From Sphaerobacter sp. (lineage in GTDB: Bacteria; Chloroflexota; Chloroflexia; Thermomicrobiales; Thermomicrobiaceae), in the NCBI GenBank assembly GCA_029961075.1, contig JASBVL010000028.1, forward strand, positions 1 to 38,441: a stretch of 38,441 bases of DNA, in the 5' to 3' direction. Position 1 is the stretch's first letter, and each line of letters begins with the position of its first letter. Under the pieces are notes generated by a model. The model did no database searches and had not been told where the DNA came from. It saw only the letters and a list, made by a program, of their open reading frames with translations. The position numbers and the translations under genes were made by a program. Below, piece after piece: positions 23,801 through 32,085 of the stretch.

Positions 23801-24146
23801 CGGCGTCCACATCGCTGCCCAGGGGGGCCTCTGGCAGGCGGTCGTGCTCGGTTTCGCCGGCATGCGCCTGCGCCCCTTCGGCCTGGCTTTCGACCCGCAC
23901 CTCCCGGCCACCTGGCGCGCGCTGCGCTTCTCGGTCGGGTGGCACGGCCGGCGCCTGGACGTCGACATCACGCAGGACCCACTGACGGTCACGCTGACGC
24001 TGCGGCGCGGCCGCTCGCTGATGGTGGAGGTCGGCGACCTCACGCACCGGCTCTCGCACGGGGAGTGCTGGACCTGCCACCGGGACGGCCCTGACGGCCG
24101 CTGGAAGGAGTCGCACTATGAGCCGGTCACCCGCGCGCGTGGATGA
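20850..24146 (+). CDS. HAD phosphatase-like domain fused to a GH65 sugar phosphorylase/hydrolase
   Basis: A 1098-residue protein. Residues about 28-335 are an HAD domain with FDWDGT (D34 nucleophile), VVTGTH (motif II), TDKGDAVNW and LVAGDEFGPIGG (motif IV) around a large cap. Residues about 345-1090 are glycoside hydrolase family 65: IEHRVESRFTVANGLVGVRG at the start of the beta-sandwich, HVFWDTEIFVLP in the barrel, the general acid E797 in GPDEYHDGVDDNAFTN, K908/Q909 and the phosphate-loop HGSSLSP (941-947). GH65 enzymes phosphorolyse trehalose, maltose, kojibiose or nigerose; the HGSSLS loop favours phosphorolysis. In the usual pairing a phosphoglucomutase-type HAD acts on the released glucose phosphate; here an HAD is fused at the N-terminus. 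The start has GGGAGAGGG upstream. The next gene overlaps by 29 bases. Confidence 0.9.
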   Translation: MEQPRSHPEATEDAGSPGAERAALRRPFRAIIFDWDGTAVADRREHADALVTLADALLALDVWLVVVTGTHYGNIDRQFCRFVKPELRQRLLVCTNRGSEVFGFDAAGRLEARWQRTATPEEDRALTRIAEAVRDAIRQRTGLEVGIVYDRLNRRKIDLIPLPEWADPPKAQIGALLAAVEARLRAAGWTGGLAEVIHLTADLAAAHGLPDARITSDVKHIEVGLTDKGDAVNWIRAHLLEPQGIPLHDVLVAGDEFGPIGGVSGSDDRLREEAPGAVVVSVGAEPNGVPPGVLHLGGGPARFRELLAEQVWRWRRARGLTPQPPPPWVAALSPVAEPAWRLDEPTYLPAIEHRVESRFTVANGLVGVRGSLDQPTAASRPLTLVAGLFDTPNAPLAVPALVPAPDWLRLRITLDGQPLEIEGANDLRYARTLDLRRGMLLSDWCQRDAAGRTVRVRSLRFASQVERTLAVQMLQLTVDRPVAMRLEVWIEAPHDRLVLERATPDVTVWRTVNTGRRVAMAPFVQLWLGSDPMAPPTFRDGVAAWSWVATPDQPVTLLRTVAIARGERADPVVPARRAIAARARARDAGPEELLARHVQAWAERWEEGDVQIEGDEMAQRGMRYALYHLISAANPADERVSIGARALTGEAYLGHVFWDTEIFVLPYYIFTWPAAARAALMYRYHTLPVARARAQQLGYRGALFPWESADTGEEVTPPFVVNPTGRVIPILSGTLEQHITADVAYAVWQYWQATGDLHFLLNAGAEILLDTARFWASRVTWEEDGYYHIRNVIGPDEYHDGVDDNAFTNVMAAWNLETALEVAALLAQRRPARWAELRQALDLSDAELAHWRTVAARLFPGRIVDGVIEQFAGFFDLEPIDLRAFEPRAAPMDVMLGPERTRRSQVVKQADVVMLLALLWERFPPHVREASFRYYEPRTGHGSSLSPATHALVAARLGDVDLALHYVHETIAIDLDDAMGNAALGVHIAAQGGLWQAVVLGFAGMRLRPFGLAFDPHLPATWRALRFSVGWHGRRLDVDITQDPLTVTLTLRRGRSLMVEVGDLTHRLSHGECWTCHRDGPDGRWKESHYEPVTRARG

Positions 24147-25050
24147 CGCGGCGTGCCCCATCGTGCTGGTCGCGCTCGACGGGTCGCCGGCGGCGGCCAC
24201 CGCGCTGCCGATCGCGGCCGCGGTCGCGCGCCAAATCGGTGGCCGCCTGGGTGTCCTCCATGTCGCCGCGCGGGCCGTCTCCGCGCCCGACATCGCGCGC
24301 GCCCTCGGCCTCACCGGCCCCGACTGGGAGTCGATCCCCGTCCGCGTCGAGGTCGGTGACCCGGTCGAGCGCATCCTGCGGGCGACCGAGGACCCCGACG
24401 TGGCCCTGCTCGTGCTCACCACGCACGGGCGCGAGATCACCTCCGGCGAGCGCCTCGGCTCGGTGGCCCGGCGGATCGTCGCCCGCGCCATGCGCCCGAT
24501 CCTGCTGGTGCGCCCCGGCCCCGCGGCCGGCAAGGAAGCCATCGCCGCGGAGATCCGGCGGATCATGATCCCGGTTGACGGCTCCGAGGTGACCCTGCGG
24601 GCGCTCGGGCCCGTCCTCGCGCTCGCGGGTCGGTTGGGGGCCGAGATCGATATCCTCTACGTGGTCGAGCCGGGACGGGCCCCCCGACGCGAACGGGGAG
24701 GCATGACCCTGCCGCGCTACGTCGACCAGCCGCAGCACGAGTGGCCCGAGTGGGCGCGCGAGGTGGTCGATCACCTGTGTGCCTGTGCCGGTCAGTGCGT
24801 GCCGGGTCGCCACCCCCGCGTCTTCCTCGCCCGCGGGGAGGCCAGCGACCAGATCGCGCGCGTCGCCGCCGCGCGCCAGGTCGACGCGCTGGTGCTTGTG
24901 CGGAGCAGCCGCCTGGAGCCCGGCCACGGCCGCGTCCTGCTCTCCCTGCTCACCTCCGGGCCGTGCCCCGCGCTGCTCGTCGGCGCCAACCTGCCCGTGG
25001 CCGAGCCGACCGCTGCACCAGAGCGGGCCGAGGCCGCCGCCGACGCCTGA
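24118..25050 (+). CDS. Tandem universal stress protein (two UspA domains)
   Basis: A 310-residue cytoplasmic protein of two Usp domains. The first begins at CPIVLVALDGSPAAATAL and ends with VALLVLTTHGREITSGERLG and SVARRIVARAMRPILLVRP. The second begins at IRRIMIPVDGSEVTLRAL and ends with VDALVLVRSSRLEPGHGR and LLTSGPCPALLVGA. The first has a nearly complete ATP-loop pattern (G-x-x-x-x-x-E-x-LGSVA); in the second the loop is eroded, so it is probably structural. GGAAGGAG lies inside the end of the GH65 gene and the reading frames overlap by 29 bases, so the two are translated together. This ties stress or ATP sensing to the sugar enzyme; the logic of the pairing is inference. Confidence 0.92.
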   Translation: MSRSPARVDDAACPIVLVALDGSPAAATALPIAAAVARQIGGRLGVLHVAARAVSAPDIARALGLTGPDWESIPVRVEVGDPVERILRATEDPDVALLVLTTHGREITSGERLGSVARRIVARAMRPILLVRPGPAAGKEAIAAEIRRIMIPVDGSEVTLRALGPVLALAGRLGAEIDILYVVEPGRAPRRERGGMTLPRYVDQPQHEWPEWAREVVDHLCACAGQCVPGRHPRVFLARGEASDQIARVAAARQVDALVLVRSSRLEPGHGRVLLSLLTSGPCPALLVGANLPVAEPTAAPERAEAAADA

Positions 25051-25074
25051 TGGGGGCGCGGCCCGCACGCCGCG

Positions 25075-26064
25075 TCACCCCATCAGCAGCGCCACCAGCG
25101 AGTCGCCGGTGTGGATGCGGCGGATGGCCTCGGCGACCAGCGGCGCGGCCGAGACCACCGTGAGCTTGCGCGCCGCCCGCGCCGCGTCCAGCCGCACCGG
25201 CGCCACGCTGTCGGTCACCACCACGCCGTCCAGCGCGTCGTCGGCCAGCACCGCGTCCGCGTCCCCGACGAACAGCCCGTGCGTGGCCGCGGCGTAGACC
25301 GTCCGCGCGCCCAGCTCCTTCGCCGCGCGCGCCGCGGCGGCCATCGTCCCGCCGGTGCTGATCAGGTCGTCGAGGATGATCACGGTGCGGTCCGCCACCT
25401 CCCCGACCAGCCGCCCCGTCGTCAGCCGCCCGTGCGCCCGCGCCTTCTCCATGAAGCCCAGCGCCACCGGCCGCCCGAGCGCGCCCTGCAGCGTCTCGCG
25501 GAAGCTGGCGGCGCGCTTGATCCCGCCCTCGTCCGGCGAGACCACGGTGACCGCCGCGTCCGCGGGCAGCCGCCCGGCGAAGTGCTGCGCGAAGAGCCGG
25601 CGCGCTTCCAGATGATCGGTGCGGATGCGGAAGGCGTTCTGGAACGCCGCCAGATTGTGGACGTCGAGCGCCACCAGCCGGTCGGTGCCGACCGACTCGA
25701 TCAGCGCGGCGAGGTAGCGCGTCGTCACCGGGTCGCGCGGCTGGGTCTTGCGGTCTTTCCGCATGTACGCCAGGTAGGGCGTCACGAGGGTGAGGCGCCC
25801 GGCCGAGGCGTCGCGCAGCGCGCCGGTGAAGAAGAGCAGGCGGATCAGCTTGTCGTTGACGCTCTGCGCCGCGTCTCCGTACAGCGACTGGATCACGAAC
25901 ACGTCCCGCTCGCGCACATTCACGAGCGGCCGCGCCTTGTGCTCGCCGTCCGCGAAGTCGCGCTCCTCGTGGGCGCTCAGCGGTACCCCCAGCGCCTGCG
26001 CCACCCGCTCACCGAACGGGCGCGAGGCGTTCAGGGCGAAGAGGGCCATCCGTCCGGTGTCCAC
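25075..26064 (-). CDS. prs: Ribose-phosphate pyrophosphokinase (PRPP synthetase)
   Basis: A 329-residue enzyme making PRPP from ribose 5-phosphate and ATP, feeding nucleotide, His and Trp synthesis. Visible motifs: [20 protein letters not shown] near the start, the ATP-side [20 protein letters not shown] loop, [11 protein letters not shown], and the PRPP loop [18 protein letters not shown] (classical form VDDMIDTAGT). The [12 protein letters not shown] segment replaces the DLHAEQIQGFF of class I enzymes, so it belongs to a divergent branch, and allosteric behaviour may differ. GTG 26064 is the start by position of AAAGGTGCGAGG; an ATG five codons in lacks a site. It is convergent with the Usp gene, and three heptad units lie just before it. 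Confidence 0.9.
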   Translation of the reverse strand: MDTGRMALFALNASRPFGERVAQALGVPLSAHEERDFADGEHKARPLVNVRERDVFVIQSLYGDAAQSVNDKLIRLLFFTGALRDASAGRLTLVTPYLAYMRKDRKTQPRDPVTTRYLAALIESVGTDRLVALDVHNLAAFQNAFRIRTDHLEARRLFAQHFAGRLPADAAVTVVSPDEGGIKRAASFRETLQGALGRPVALGFMEKARAHGRLTTGRLVGEVADRTVIILDDLISTGGTMAAAARAAKELGARTVYAAATHGLFVGDADAVLADDALDGVVVTDSVAPVRLDAARAARKLTVVSAAPLVAEAIRRIHTGDSLVALLMG

Positions 26065-26081
26065 TGCCTCGCACCTTTCAC

Positions 26082-26102
26082 GCGTCGTGCGTCGTGCGCC
26101 TC
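26082..26102. repeat. Short heptad run upstream of prs
   Basis: GCGTCGT, GCGTCGT and GCGCCTC are three contiguous units of the left-arm heptad type. They lie between the CapA-like gene end (26155) and the prs start. No right arm is present. Confidence 0.45.
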
Positions 26103-26154
26103 GCGGGTGGGACCCCGCCCGATCGTCGGGGCGGCGAGGGCGCCGCCAGCCGCC

Positions 26155-27153
26155 TCACGCCTGCCGCACGACCACCGTCCCCGCCTCCGGGTCGACGGTG
26201 ACGGCGGTGCCCATCTCGGCGCACAGGCCGCGCAGCCGCTGCACGAACCACGCTCGCTCCGGCTCCTCCGCCAGCATCGCCTGCCGGTCCATGATGTGCA
26301 CCGGCACAGCTTCTAGGCCGAGGCGGCCGTCCGGTGCCACGCGCACCAGGAACAGCGCCGACAGGTCGTTGCGCAGCTCCGGGTCGACCGCGTAGTCATC
26401 CACGAAGTCGCCGGTATCGTAGAGGATGAGCCGATCTCGGTAGACCTCGATCCCCTGCACGAGGTGGGTGCTGTGACCCCAGAAGATGTCCGCGCCCGCC
26501 TCGATGACGAGCCGGGCGAACGCGCGGAAGGTCGGGGTCGGCCGCGGGCGCATGTTCGGTCCCCAATGGATCGAGAAGATGACGAGGTCGGCGTCCCGGC
26601 GCAGGGCGGCCAGTGTCTCGGCCACCGCGGCGAAATCCGCCGGGTCGACGGAGACGGGCGTGTAGTTGATGCCCGGCCGGTCCGGTCCGGCGGCCCACTC
26701 GACCGGATGGTCGGCGAAGGCGACCACCGCGACGCGCCAGCCAGCGGCGCTCAGCCGGGCCGGGGCGCGTGCCGCCGCCAGGTCGGCGCCGGCCCCGGCG
26801 TGGGCGATGCCGGCCGCGTCGAGCAAGCGGATCGTCTCCAGCAGCCCGGCCGTGCCGAAGTCGCCGGCATGGTTGTTCGCCAGGGAGGCGACGTCCACCC
26901 CGGCGATCCGGAGCGTGTCGCCGGCGACCGGGTCGGCCCGGAAGTAGAAGACCTTGTAGGTGCCGTCGTGCCAGGACTCCTGCTCGCGGGTGATGGCGCA
27001 CTCCAGGTTGCTCAGGCGGAGGTCGGCGCGCCGCAGCGTCGGCCGGAGATTGCCCCAGGGGTAGGCCGCGCCGAGGGTGAGGATGGCGTCGTTCACCAGG
27101 CGACCGAGCATCACGTCGCCGGTGAGCGCGAGGGTCAGGGGCGCCCGCACCAT
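26155..27153 (-). CDS. CapA-like metallophosphatase-fold protein
   Basis: A 332-residue protein of the PGA_cap/CapA family: LALTGDVMLGRLVND at the start, DLRLSNLECAITRE, VDVASLANNHAGDFG, then VVAFADHPVEWA, LVIFSIHWGPNMRPRP and ADIFWGHSTHLVQGIEVYRD. The D, NLE, NNH, HWG and GHSTH residues form the calcineurin-like metal site. CapA takes part in poly-gamma-glutamate capsule synthesis, but single copies without capB/C, as here, have unknown roles. No signal peptide or membrane anchor is visible, which is odd for CapA proper and suggests a cytoplasmic enzyme. The ATG at 27153 has GGAAGGAG upstream. It lies downstream of polX on the same strand, separated by a hairpin. Confidence 0.88.
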   Translation of the reverse strand: MVRAPLTLALTGDVMLGRLVNDAILTLGAAYPWGNLRPTLRRADLRLSNLECAITREQESWHDGTYKVFYFRADPVAGDTLRIAGVDVASLANNHAGDFGTAGLLETIRLLDAAGIAHAGAGADLAAARAPARLSAAGWRVAVVAFADHPVEWAAGPDRPGINYTPVSVDPADFAAVAETLAALRRDADLVIFSIHWGPNMRPRPTPTFRAFARLVIEAGADIFWGHSTHLVQGIEVYRDRLILYDTGDFVDDYAVDPELRNDLSALFLVRVAPDGRLGLEAVPVHIMDRQAMLAEEPERAWFVQRLRGLCAEMGTAVTVDPEAGTVVVRQA

Positions 27154-27194
27154 CTGCCGCTCCTTCCCGGGTCGTGTGGCCGCGCGCGGGGTCC

Positions 27195-27216
27195 GCCCCG
27201 GCGGCTCCGCCGGGGC
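27195..27216 (-). terminator. GC-rich hairpin between polX and the CapA-like gene
   Basis: GCCCCGGCGG, CT and CCGCCGGGGC form a perfect stem of about nine pairs, 16 bases after the polX stop. There is no T-tract, so termination may be partial. Confidence 0.4.
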
Positions 27217-27231
27217 GCTGGCGTCTCCGCC

Positions 27232-28956
27232 TCAGCGCCGCTGGCGCAGGTGCGCCAGCAGTGCCTCGCGGTCGCGCGTGTTCACCACCCCATCCGGCTC
27301 GACCCAGCCGCGACGGGCGGTAGCCACCGCGTAGCGGACGTACCCCAACTGCCGCGTGCTGTGGGCGTCGCTGGTGCAGACCAGCAGCACCCCCAGTTCC
27401 CGCGCGCGCCGGCACCAGACGTCACTCAGGTCGAGCCGGTCCGGCTGGCCGTTCACCTCCACCGCCACCCCGGCTGCCGCCGCCGCACGGAGGACGGCTT
27501 CGATGTCCAGCTCGTACGCCGGCCGGCGCAGCAGCAGCCGCCCCGTCGGATGCCCGAGGACGTCGACGTACGGGTGGTGCAGCGCGCGCACGAGCCGCGC
27601 CGTCATCCGGTCGTGCGGCAGGTCCAGGTGGCTGTGGATCGACGCGGTGACGATGTCGAACCCGGCCAGGACCGCGTCCGGGTAGTCCAGGCTGCCGTCA
27701 GGGAGGATGTTGACCTCGGTGCCGTGCAGGATGCAGAAGGGGGCGTAGCGCTCCCGCAGCCGGTCGATCAGCCGGCGCTGCGCCTGCACCCGCTCGACGG
27801 TCAGCCCGCGCGCCACGCCGAGCGAGGGGGAGTGGTCGGTGATGGCGACGTACTGGTAATGCCGCGCCACCGCGGCGTCGACCATCCGCTCCAGCGAGTC
27901 ATGGCCGTCGCTCCAGTCGGTGTGGACGTGGAGGTCGCCCCGCAGGTCCGTCGTCTCCACCAGGTGCGGCAGCGCGTGGCGCTGGGCCGCCTCGATCTCG
28001 CCCCGGCTCTCGCGCAGCTCGGGTGGGATCCAGTCCATGCCGAGCGCGTGATAGACGTCCGCCTCGGTCCGCCCGGCGATGCGCCGCCCCGCATGGTCGA
28101 ACAGCCCATACTCCGACAGCTTCCAGTCGCGCGCGTTGGCCAGGCCGCGCAGCGCGACCACGTGCTCCTTGGAGCCGGTGAAGTACTGCAAGGCGGCGCC
28201 ATACTCGCCGGGCGCGACCACGCGCAGGTCGACCTGGAGCCGGTCCCGCGTCAGGATCGACGGGCGGGTCGGCCCGGTGGCCAGCACCTCCTGCACCATG
28301 GGCAGGGACGTGAACGCGCTGACCACCTCCTCTGGGTGCGCCGAGGCCGCGAGGATGTCAATGTCGCCGATCGTCTCCCGCATGCGGCGGATGCTGCCGG
28401 CCGGGTCGGCCGCCACGACCGCCGGGTGCGCGCGCAGCCGCGTGACCACCTCCTCGGCCAGCGGCAGGGCGACGCCCAGCAGCAGCCGCCGCGAGCGCTC
28501 CCCGACCCGCGCCGCCTCCCGCGCGATCCGCTCCTCCAGCTTGGGCCCAAAGCCCGGCAGCTCGCGCAGGCGGTGCTCCTGCGCCGCCCGGCGGAGCTCC
28601 GCCACGCTGGTGATCCCCAGCCGGGTCAGCAGCAGGTGCGCGCGCGCCGGGCCGATGCCCGGCACCCGCAGCAGCTCCGCGGCGCCCGGGACGACCTGGC
28701 GCTGCAAGTCCTCGTAGTAGCGCAGGCGGCCGCTGACCAGATACTCGGCGATCTTCCGGGCGATCGATTCCCCGACGCCGGGGATCTCCTCCAGCCGCCC
28801 CTGCCGGTGGAGCTCCTCGATGTCTTCCGCCATCGCCGCGATGGTCCGCGCCGCCTCGGTGTAGGCGCGGATGCGGAAGGGGCTCTCGCCCTGCAGCGCC
28901 AGCAGCTCGGCGATGTCGTTGAGCAGCCAGGCAACCTCCTCGTTGCGCCGGGCCAT
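27232..28956 (-). CDS. polX: DNA polymerase X with PHP exonuclease domain
   Basis: A 574-residue family X polymerase of standard bacterial length. Residues 1-45 are the N-terminal helical part, followed by helix-hairpin-helix motifs (IPGVGESIARKIAEYL at 58-73, VPGIGPARAHLLL at 98-110, LPGFGPKLEERIA at 133-145). The nucleotidyltransferase site has GSIRR (187-191), D198/D200 in GDIDIL and D243 in LQVDLRVV. The C-terminal PHP domain starts DLHVHTDWSDG (341-351) with TDHSPS, HSHLD, GHPTG, EVNGQPDRLD and TSDAHST, a complete metal set for 3'-5' exonuclease or AP-endonuclease action. It fills short gaps in base excision and end repair. The ATG at 28956 follows GAGGTGAA. Confidence 0.96.
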   Translation of the reverse strand: MARRNEEVAWLLNDIAELLALQGESPFRIRAYTEAARTIAAMAEDIEELHRQGRLEEIPGVGESIARKIAEYLVSGRLRYYEDLQRQVVPGAAELLRVPGIGPARAHLLLTRLGITSVAELRRAAQEHRLRELPGFGPKLEERIAREAARVGERSRRLLLGVALPLAEEVVTRLRAHPAVVAADPAGSIRRMRETIGDIDILAASAHPEEVVSAFTSLPMVQEVLATGPTRPSILTRDRLQVDLRVVAPGEYGAALQYFTGSKEHVVALRGLANARDWKLSEYGLFDHAGRRIAGRTEADVYHALGMDWIPPELRESRGEIEAAQRHALPHLVETTDLRGDLHVHTDWSDGHDSLERMVDAAVARHYQYVAITDHSPSLGVARGLTVERVQAQRRLIDRLRERYAPFCILHGTEVNILPDGSLDYPDAVLAGFDIVTASIHSHLDLPHDRMTARLVRALHHPYVDVLGHPTGRLLLRRPAYELDIEAVLRAAAAAGVAVEVNGQPDRLDLSDVWCRRARELGVLLVCTSDAHSTRQLGYVRYAVATARRGWVEPDGVVNTRDREALLAHLRQRR

Positions 28957-29432
28957 GGTTCACCTCACCACGCCGCGCGGTCGACCGGCGGGGCGCGACC
29001 GCGCACGAATGCGGCCCCGACGACGGGCCGTCGTTGCGGAGCCGACGCACCGATCGTGCCCGGGCGCATCAGTGGCGCCCCGTGGGTGGGCTGGCAGGGG
29101 GGCGGCCGAGCAGGGGATCGCGGGCGGTCGCCCGCGGCGGGCAACACAAACGGATCCCGACGATCCGCGGTTGGTACTCTCTACTCACCTTTCGGCTTTC
29201 GATTTCCCGTCCTTGAACCATCGGGACCCACATGTAGGATCCCACAGCGTACGTTACAAAAGTGTGACAAACAGGCACAAAACATTACAGCCGCGTCACA
29301 GGTGCCCGGGCGCGCGCCTTCCGCGGGCGCGGCTGCTATGCTCCACCTGCCGGCGGCGCGCACCGGCGGCGGCCGGCCCCGCGCGCCCGCGCGGCACACC
29401 GCGGCCAGCGGGACCCGGAGAGGAGGCAGCGC
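28957..29432. other. Divergent control region between polX and archease
   Basis: No gene is seen. A patch at 29225-29300 is clearly lower in GC, with repeated GTTACA/ATTACA and GTGACA/GTCACA words (GTTACAAAAGTGTGACAAAC, then CATTACAGCC). It is the likely site of both divergent promoters, but no pair of hexamers is convincing. The rest is GC-rich and featureless. Confidence 0.4.
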
Positions 29433-29858
29433 GTGCCGTATCGCTACCTCGAGCATGAGGCGGATATCGGATTGGAGGCGTCGGGTGCCAGTGCCGCCGA
29501 GGCACTCCAGGCCGGCGTGCAGGGCCTGCTCGACCTCATGGCGCGGACCGCGACCGTGCGCCCGGCGGTGGAGACGCCGGTGGAGGCGGAGGGCGACGAC
29601 CTCGGGGCGCTCTACGTCGCCCTCCTCAACGCCGTGATCGCCGAGCGCGACATCGCCGGCCACCTCTTCCACGACTTCCGGCTGGACGCCCTGGAGCGCA
29701 CCGGCGACGGCTGGCGCGCCCGCGGCACCCTCACCGGCGAGCCGATCGATCCCGCGCGCCACGAGATCGGGACCGAGGTCAAGGCCGCCACCTACGCCGG
29801 GCTGCGGGTCGAGGAGCGGCCGGACGGGGTCACCCTGCGCTGCGTGCTCGACCTCTGA
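29433..29858 (+). CDS. Archease family protein
   Basis: A 141-residue SHS2-fold protein starting at GTG 29433, six bases after AGGAGG. YLEHEADIGLEASGASAAEA, GLLDLMARTATVRP, LLNAVIAERDIAGHLFHDFR and IGTEVKAATYAGLRV lead to the end LRCVLDL. The DIG aspartate near the N-terminus and the last Asp (LDL) are the metal-binding residues of archease. Archease activates the RNA ligase RtcB, speeding guanylylation and turnover, in tRNA splicing or RNA repair. RtcB is normally nearby or elsewhere in the genome; it is not in this window. The gene stands alone with a strong hairpin after it. Confidence 0.92.
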   Translation: MPYRYLEHEADIGLEASGASAAEALQAGVQGLLDLMARTATVRPAVETPVEAEGDDLGALYVALLNAVIAERDIAGHLFHDFRLDALERTGDGWRARGTLTGEPIDPARHEIGTEVKAATYAGLRVEERPDGVTLRCVLDL

Positions 29859-29861
29859 CGC

Positions 29862-29898
29862 CGGGCGGGCACGGGGGCTGGTGCCCCGTGCCCGCCCG
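29862..29898. terminator. 15-bp hairpin between convergent genes
   Basis: CGGGCGGGCACGGGG and CCCCGTGCCCGCCCG are perfectly complementary around a 7-base loop, starting four bases after the archease stop and ending 41 bases before the peptidase stop. It is suited to stopping transcription from both sides, though without T-tracts. Confidence 0.6.
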
Positions 29899-29939
29899 CG
29901 GCGCGCCACGCGCCCCGGCTGCCGGCCGCTGGGGACCCC

Positions 29940-31934
29940 CTAGAGGTACCGCTGGAACCAGCGCAGCGTCTCCTCGCGCCGCACCAGCCTCGTCTCGGGC
30001 TTGCCCGCCGAGAGCTGCGCGTGGCTCTCCCCGGGGAACCGCACCATCTTGCAGGGCACGCCCCGCGCCCGCAGCGCCGTGTAGAGCTGCTCGCCCTGCT
30101 CGATCGGGCAGCGATAGTCGGCCTCCGCCTGCAACAGCAGCAGCGGCGTCTTCATCCGCGTCACGTAGGAGATCGGCGAGCGCTCCATGTACCACTCGAG
30201 GTTGTCCCAGACCGAGCGCTCCATCTCCTTCTCCAGCCAGTACCACCCGATGTCGGAGGTCGTGTAGAAGGAGACCAGGTTGGAGATGCCGTTCTCGCTG
30301 ACGGCGACCCGGTACCGATCGGTGTGCCCGATGATCCAGTTGGTCATGAACCCGCCGTAGCTCAGCCCGGTCACCGCCAGCCGCTCCGGGTCCACCCCGC
30401 CCCGCGCGATGGCCAGGTCGAGCGCCGTCTCCTGCTCGCGCCAGTCGCCGCCGCCCCAGTCCCCGATGTTGACGGTGGCGAAGGCTTCGCCGTAGCCCTG
30501 GCTGGCGCGCGGGTTGATGAAGAGCACGTTCCAGCCCTGGCTGGCCCAGAGCTGCATATCGAAGAAGAACGTGTGGCCGAAGATCGAGTGCGGCCCGCCG
30601 TGGATGATCTGCACCAGCGGGTAGCGCTGCGCCGGGTCGAAGTTGATCGGCCGGATCAGCCAGGCGTCGACCGTGAAGCCGCCGTCGAAGCTCGCGAAGG
30701 TGAAGTGCTCCGGCTCCTGGATGTGCACCGCCCCGAGCAGGTCGGCGTTCACCTGCGTCAGCCGGCGCTCCTCCGACCCGTCGGCGCTGCAGCAGTAGAC
30801 ATCGCAGGGGTTGGTGAACGTGCCGGCGACGAAGGCCAGCCGCGCCCCGTCCCGCGACTGCGACACCGAGCCGATTGAGCGGTCGCCGCCGACGACCAGC
30901 GTGACCTCGCCCGCCGTCGTCGCGCGGTACAGGCCGACCCGCCCGCGGTCGCTGGCGGTGAAGAAGACGGCGCGACCGTCCGGCGTCCAGCGCAGCAGCG
31001 CGTGCTCGCGCGGGCTCCAGACATCGCTGTACGACCCCGTGCCCGGGCTGCGGTCGAACCCCTCGGTCAGGCAGCGCAGCGCGCCGCCCGCGGGCGACGC
31101 CAGGTAGATCTCATTGTTGGCGCCGGCCCGCGCGCCCGGCCGCCGCCCGACGAAGGCGATCGCCTGGCCGTCCGGCGACCAGGCCGGCCACAGCGCGATC
31201 TCCGAGTCCTGGCTGACGCGGCGTGCGCCAGCCGCCGCCGCCCCCGCCACCGGGATGACGTAGAGCTGGGAGTGGAACAGCGGGTTGGCCTCATCCTCCT
31301 GGTTGGCGCTGAAGGCGATGAACTGGCCGTCGGGCGACCAGGCGAACGAGTGGACGCTGTAGTCGCCCCACGTCAGCCGTCGCGGCGCGCCGCCCGCCAC
31401 GTCGATCACCCAGATGTGGCTGAAGCGATCGTCGATGTAGCCCAGCGCGTCGAACCGGTACTGCAGGCGCTCGACGCGCCGGATGAACCCGCCCGGCCGG
31501 TTGCGGATCTCGTCGTCCACCCCGTTCCCCTCGGACGAGAGGAAGGCGATCCGCGTCCCGTCGGGCGACCACTGCGGGGTGCTCACGCCGCGCGCCAGCG
31601 TGGTCACCTGGCGCGGCTCGCCCCCGGCCACGTTCATCACGTAGAGCTGCGGCGTGCCGCTGCGGTCCGAGACGAAGGCGAGCTGCCGGCCGTCGGGCGA
31701 CCAGCGCGGCTCGGTGTCCTGCTGCTGCCCCGCGGTGAACGGCTGCGGCCGCCCGGCCGCACCCCGTCCGTCCGTCGGCGCGAGGTAGATCGCCGAGGTG
31801 TACGTGTTGCGCTCGCGGTCCGCGCGCTTGAGCACGTAGGCCACCGTCGTCCCATCGGGGGAGATCTCGGCGTCGGCGATGACCGAGAGCGCCAGCAGGT
31901 CCTCCACCACCAGCGCCCGCTTGCTGTCCGTCAC
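29940..31934 (-). CDS. S9-family prolyl oligopeptidase/acylaminoacyl-type peptidase
   Basis: A 664-residue serine peptidase from GTG 31934 (GAGGGTAGCGGA upstream); a TTG further up only adds filler. Residues about 15-400 form a beta-propeller with repeated WSPDG-x-x-x-AF blades (PRWSPDGRQLAFVSDRSG, PQWSPDGTRIAFLSSEG, FAWSPDGQFIAFSAN, PAWSPDGQAIAFVGRRPG). The C-terminal alpha/beta hydrolase carries S525 in GLSYGGFM, D606 in EADYRCP and H638 in GESHAQ. The propeller limits access to short peptides, so it likely removes acylated or N-terminal residues from oligopeptides. No signal peptide is visible, so it is cytoplasmic. It is convergent with archease. Confidence 0.94.
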   Translation of the reverse strand: MTDSKRALVVEDLLALSVIADAEISPDGTTVAYVLKRADRERNTYTSAIYLAPTDGRGAAGRPQPFTAGQQQDTEPRWSPDGRQLAFVSDRSGTPQLYVMNVAGGEPRQVTTLARGVSTPQWSPDGTRIAFLSSEGNGVDDEIRNRPGGFIRRVERLQYRFDALGYIDDRFSHIWVIDVAGGAPRRLTWGDYSVHSFAWSPDGQFIAFSANQEDEANPLFHSQLYVIPVAGAAAAGARRVSQDSEIALWPAWSPDGQAIAFVGRRPGARAGANNEIYLASPAGGALRCLTEGFDRSPGTGSYSDVWSPREHALLRWTPDGRAVFFTASDRGRVGLYRATTAGEVTLVVGGDRSIGSVSQSRDGARLAFVAGTFTNPCDVYCCSADGSEERRLTQVNADLLGAVHIQEPEHFTFASFDGGFTVDAWLIRPINFDPAQRYPLVQIIHGGPHSIFGHTFFFDMQLWASQGWNVLFINPRASQGYGEAFATVNIGDWGGGDWREQETALDLAIARGGVDPERLAVTGLSYGGFMTNWIIGHTDRYRVAVSENGISNLVSFYTTSDIGWYWLEKEMERSVWDNLEWYMERSPISYVTRMKTPLLLLQAEADYRCPIEQGEQLYTALRARGVPCKMVRFPGESHAQLSAGKPETRLVRREETLRWFQRYL

Positions 31935-32085
31935 TCCGCTACCCTCATTCCCGCGGTGATCCCACTCGCCGGGGCGGCGCGCAAGGCGCGCCGCCCCACC
32001 ACGACTCTCCAAAACCTGGGGATGCTACGGTCCGCGCCTCGTCCTGTCAACGCACCCGGCCGGCGCCGGCCCGCGGGCGCGCCGC

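Noticed and set aside
20895-24566. Minus-strand open frame of 1223 codons
   Set aside because: It is antisense to the HAD-GH65 gene and has the Arg/Gly/Asp/Val-rich, motif-free composition of a shadow frame in high-GC DNA; the plus strand has clear catalytic motifs.
26464-29637. Plus-strand open frame of 1057 codons
   Set aside because: It runs antisense across the CapA-like gene and polX, both with complete motif sets, and has no family features of its own.
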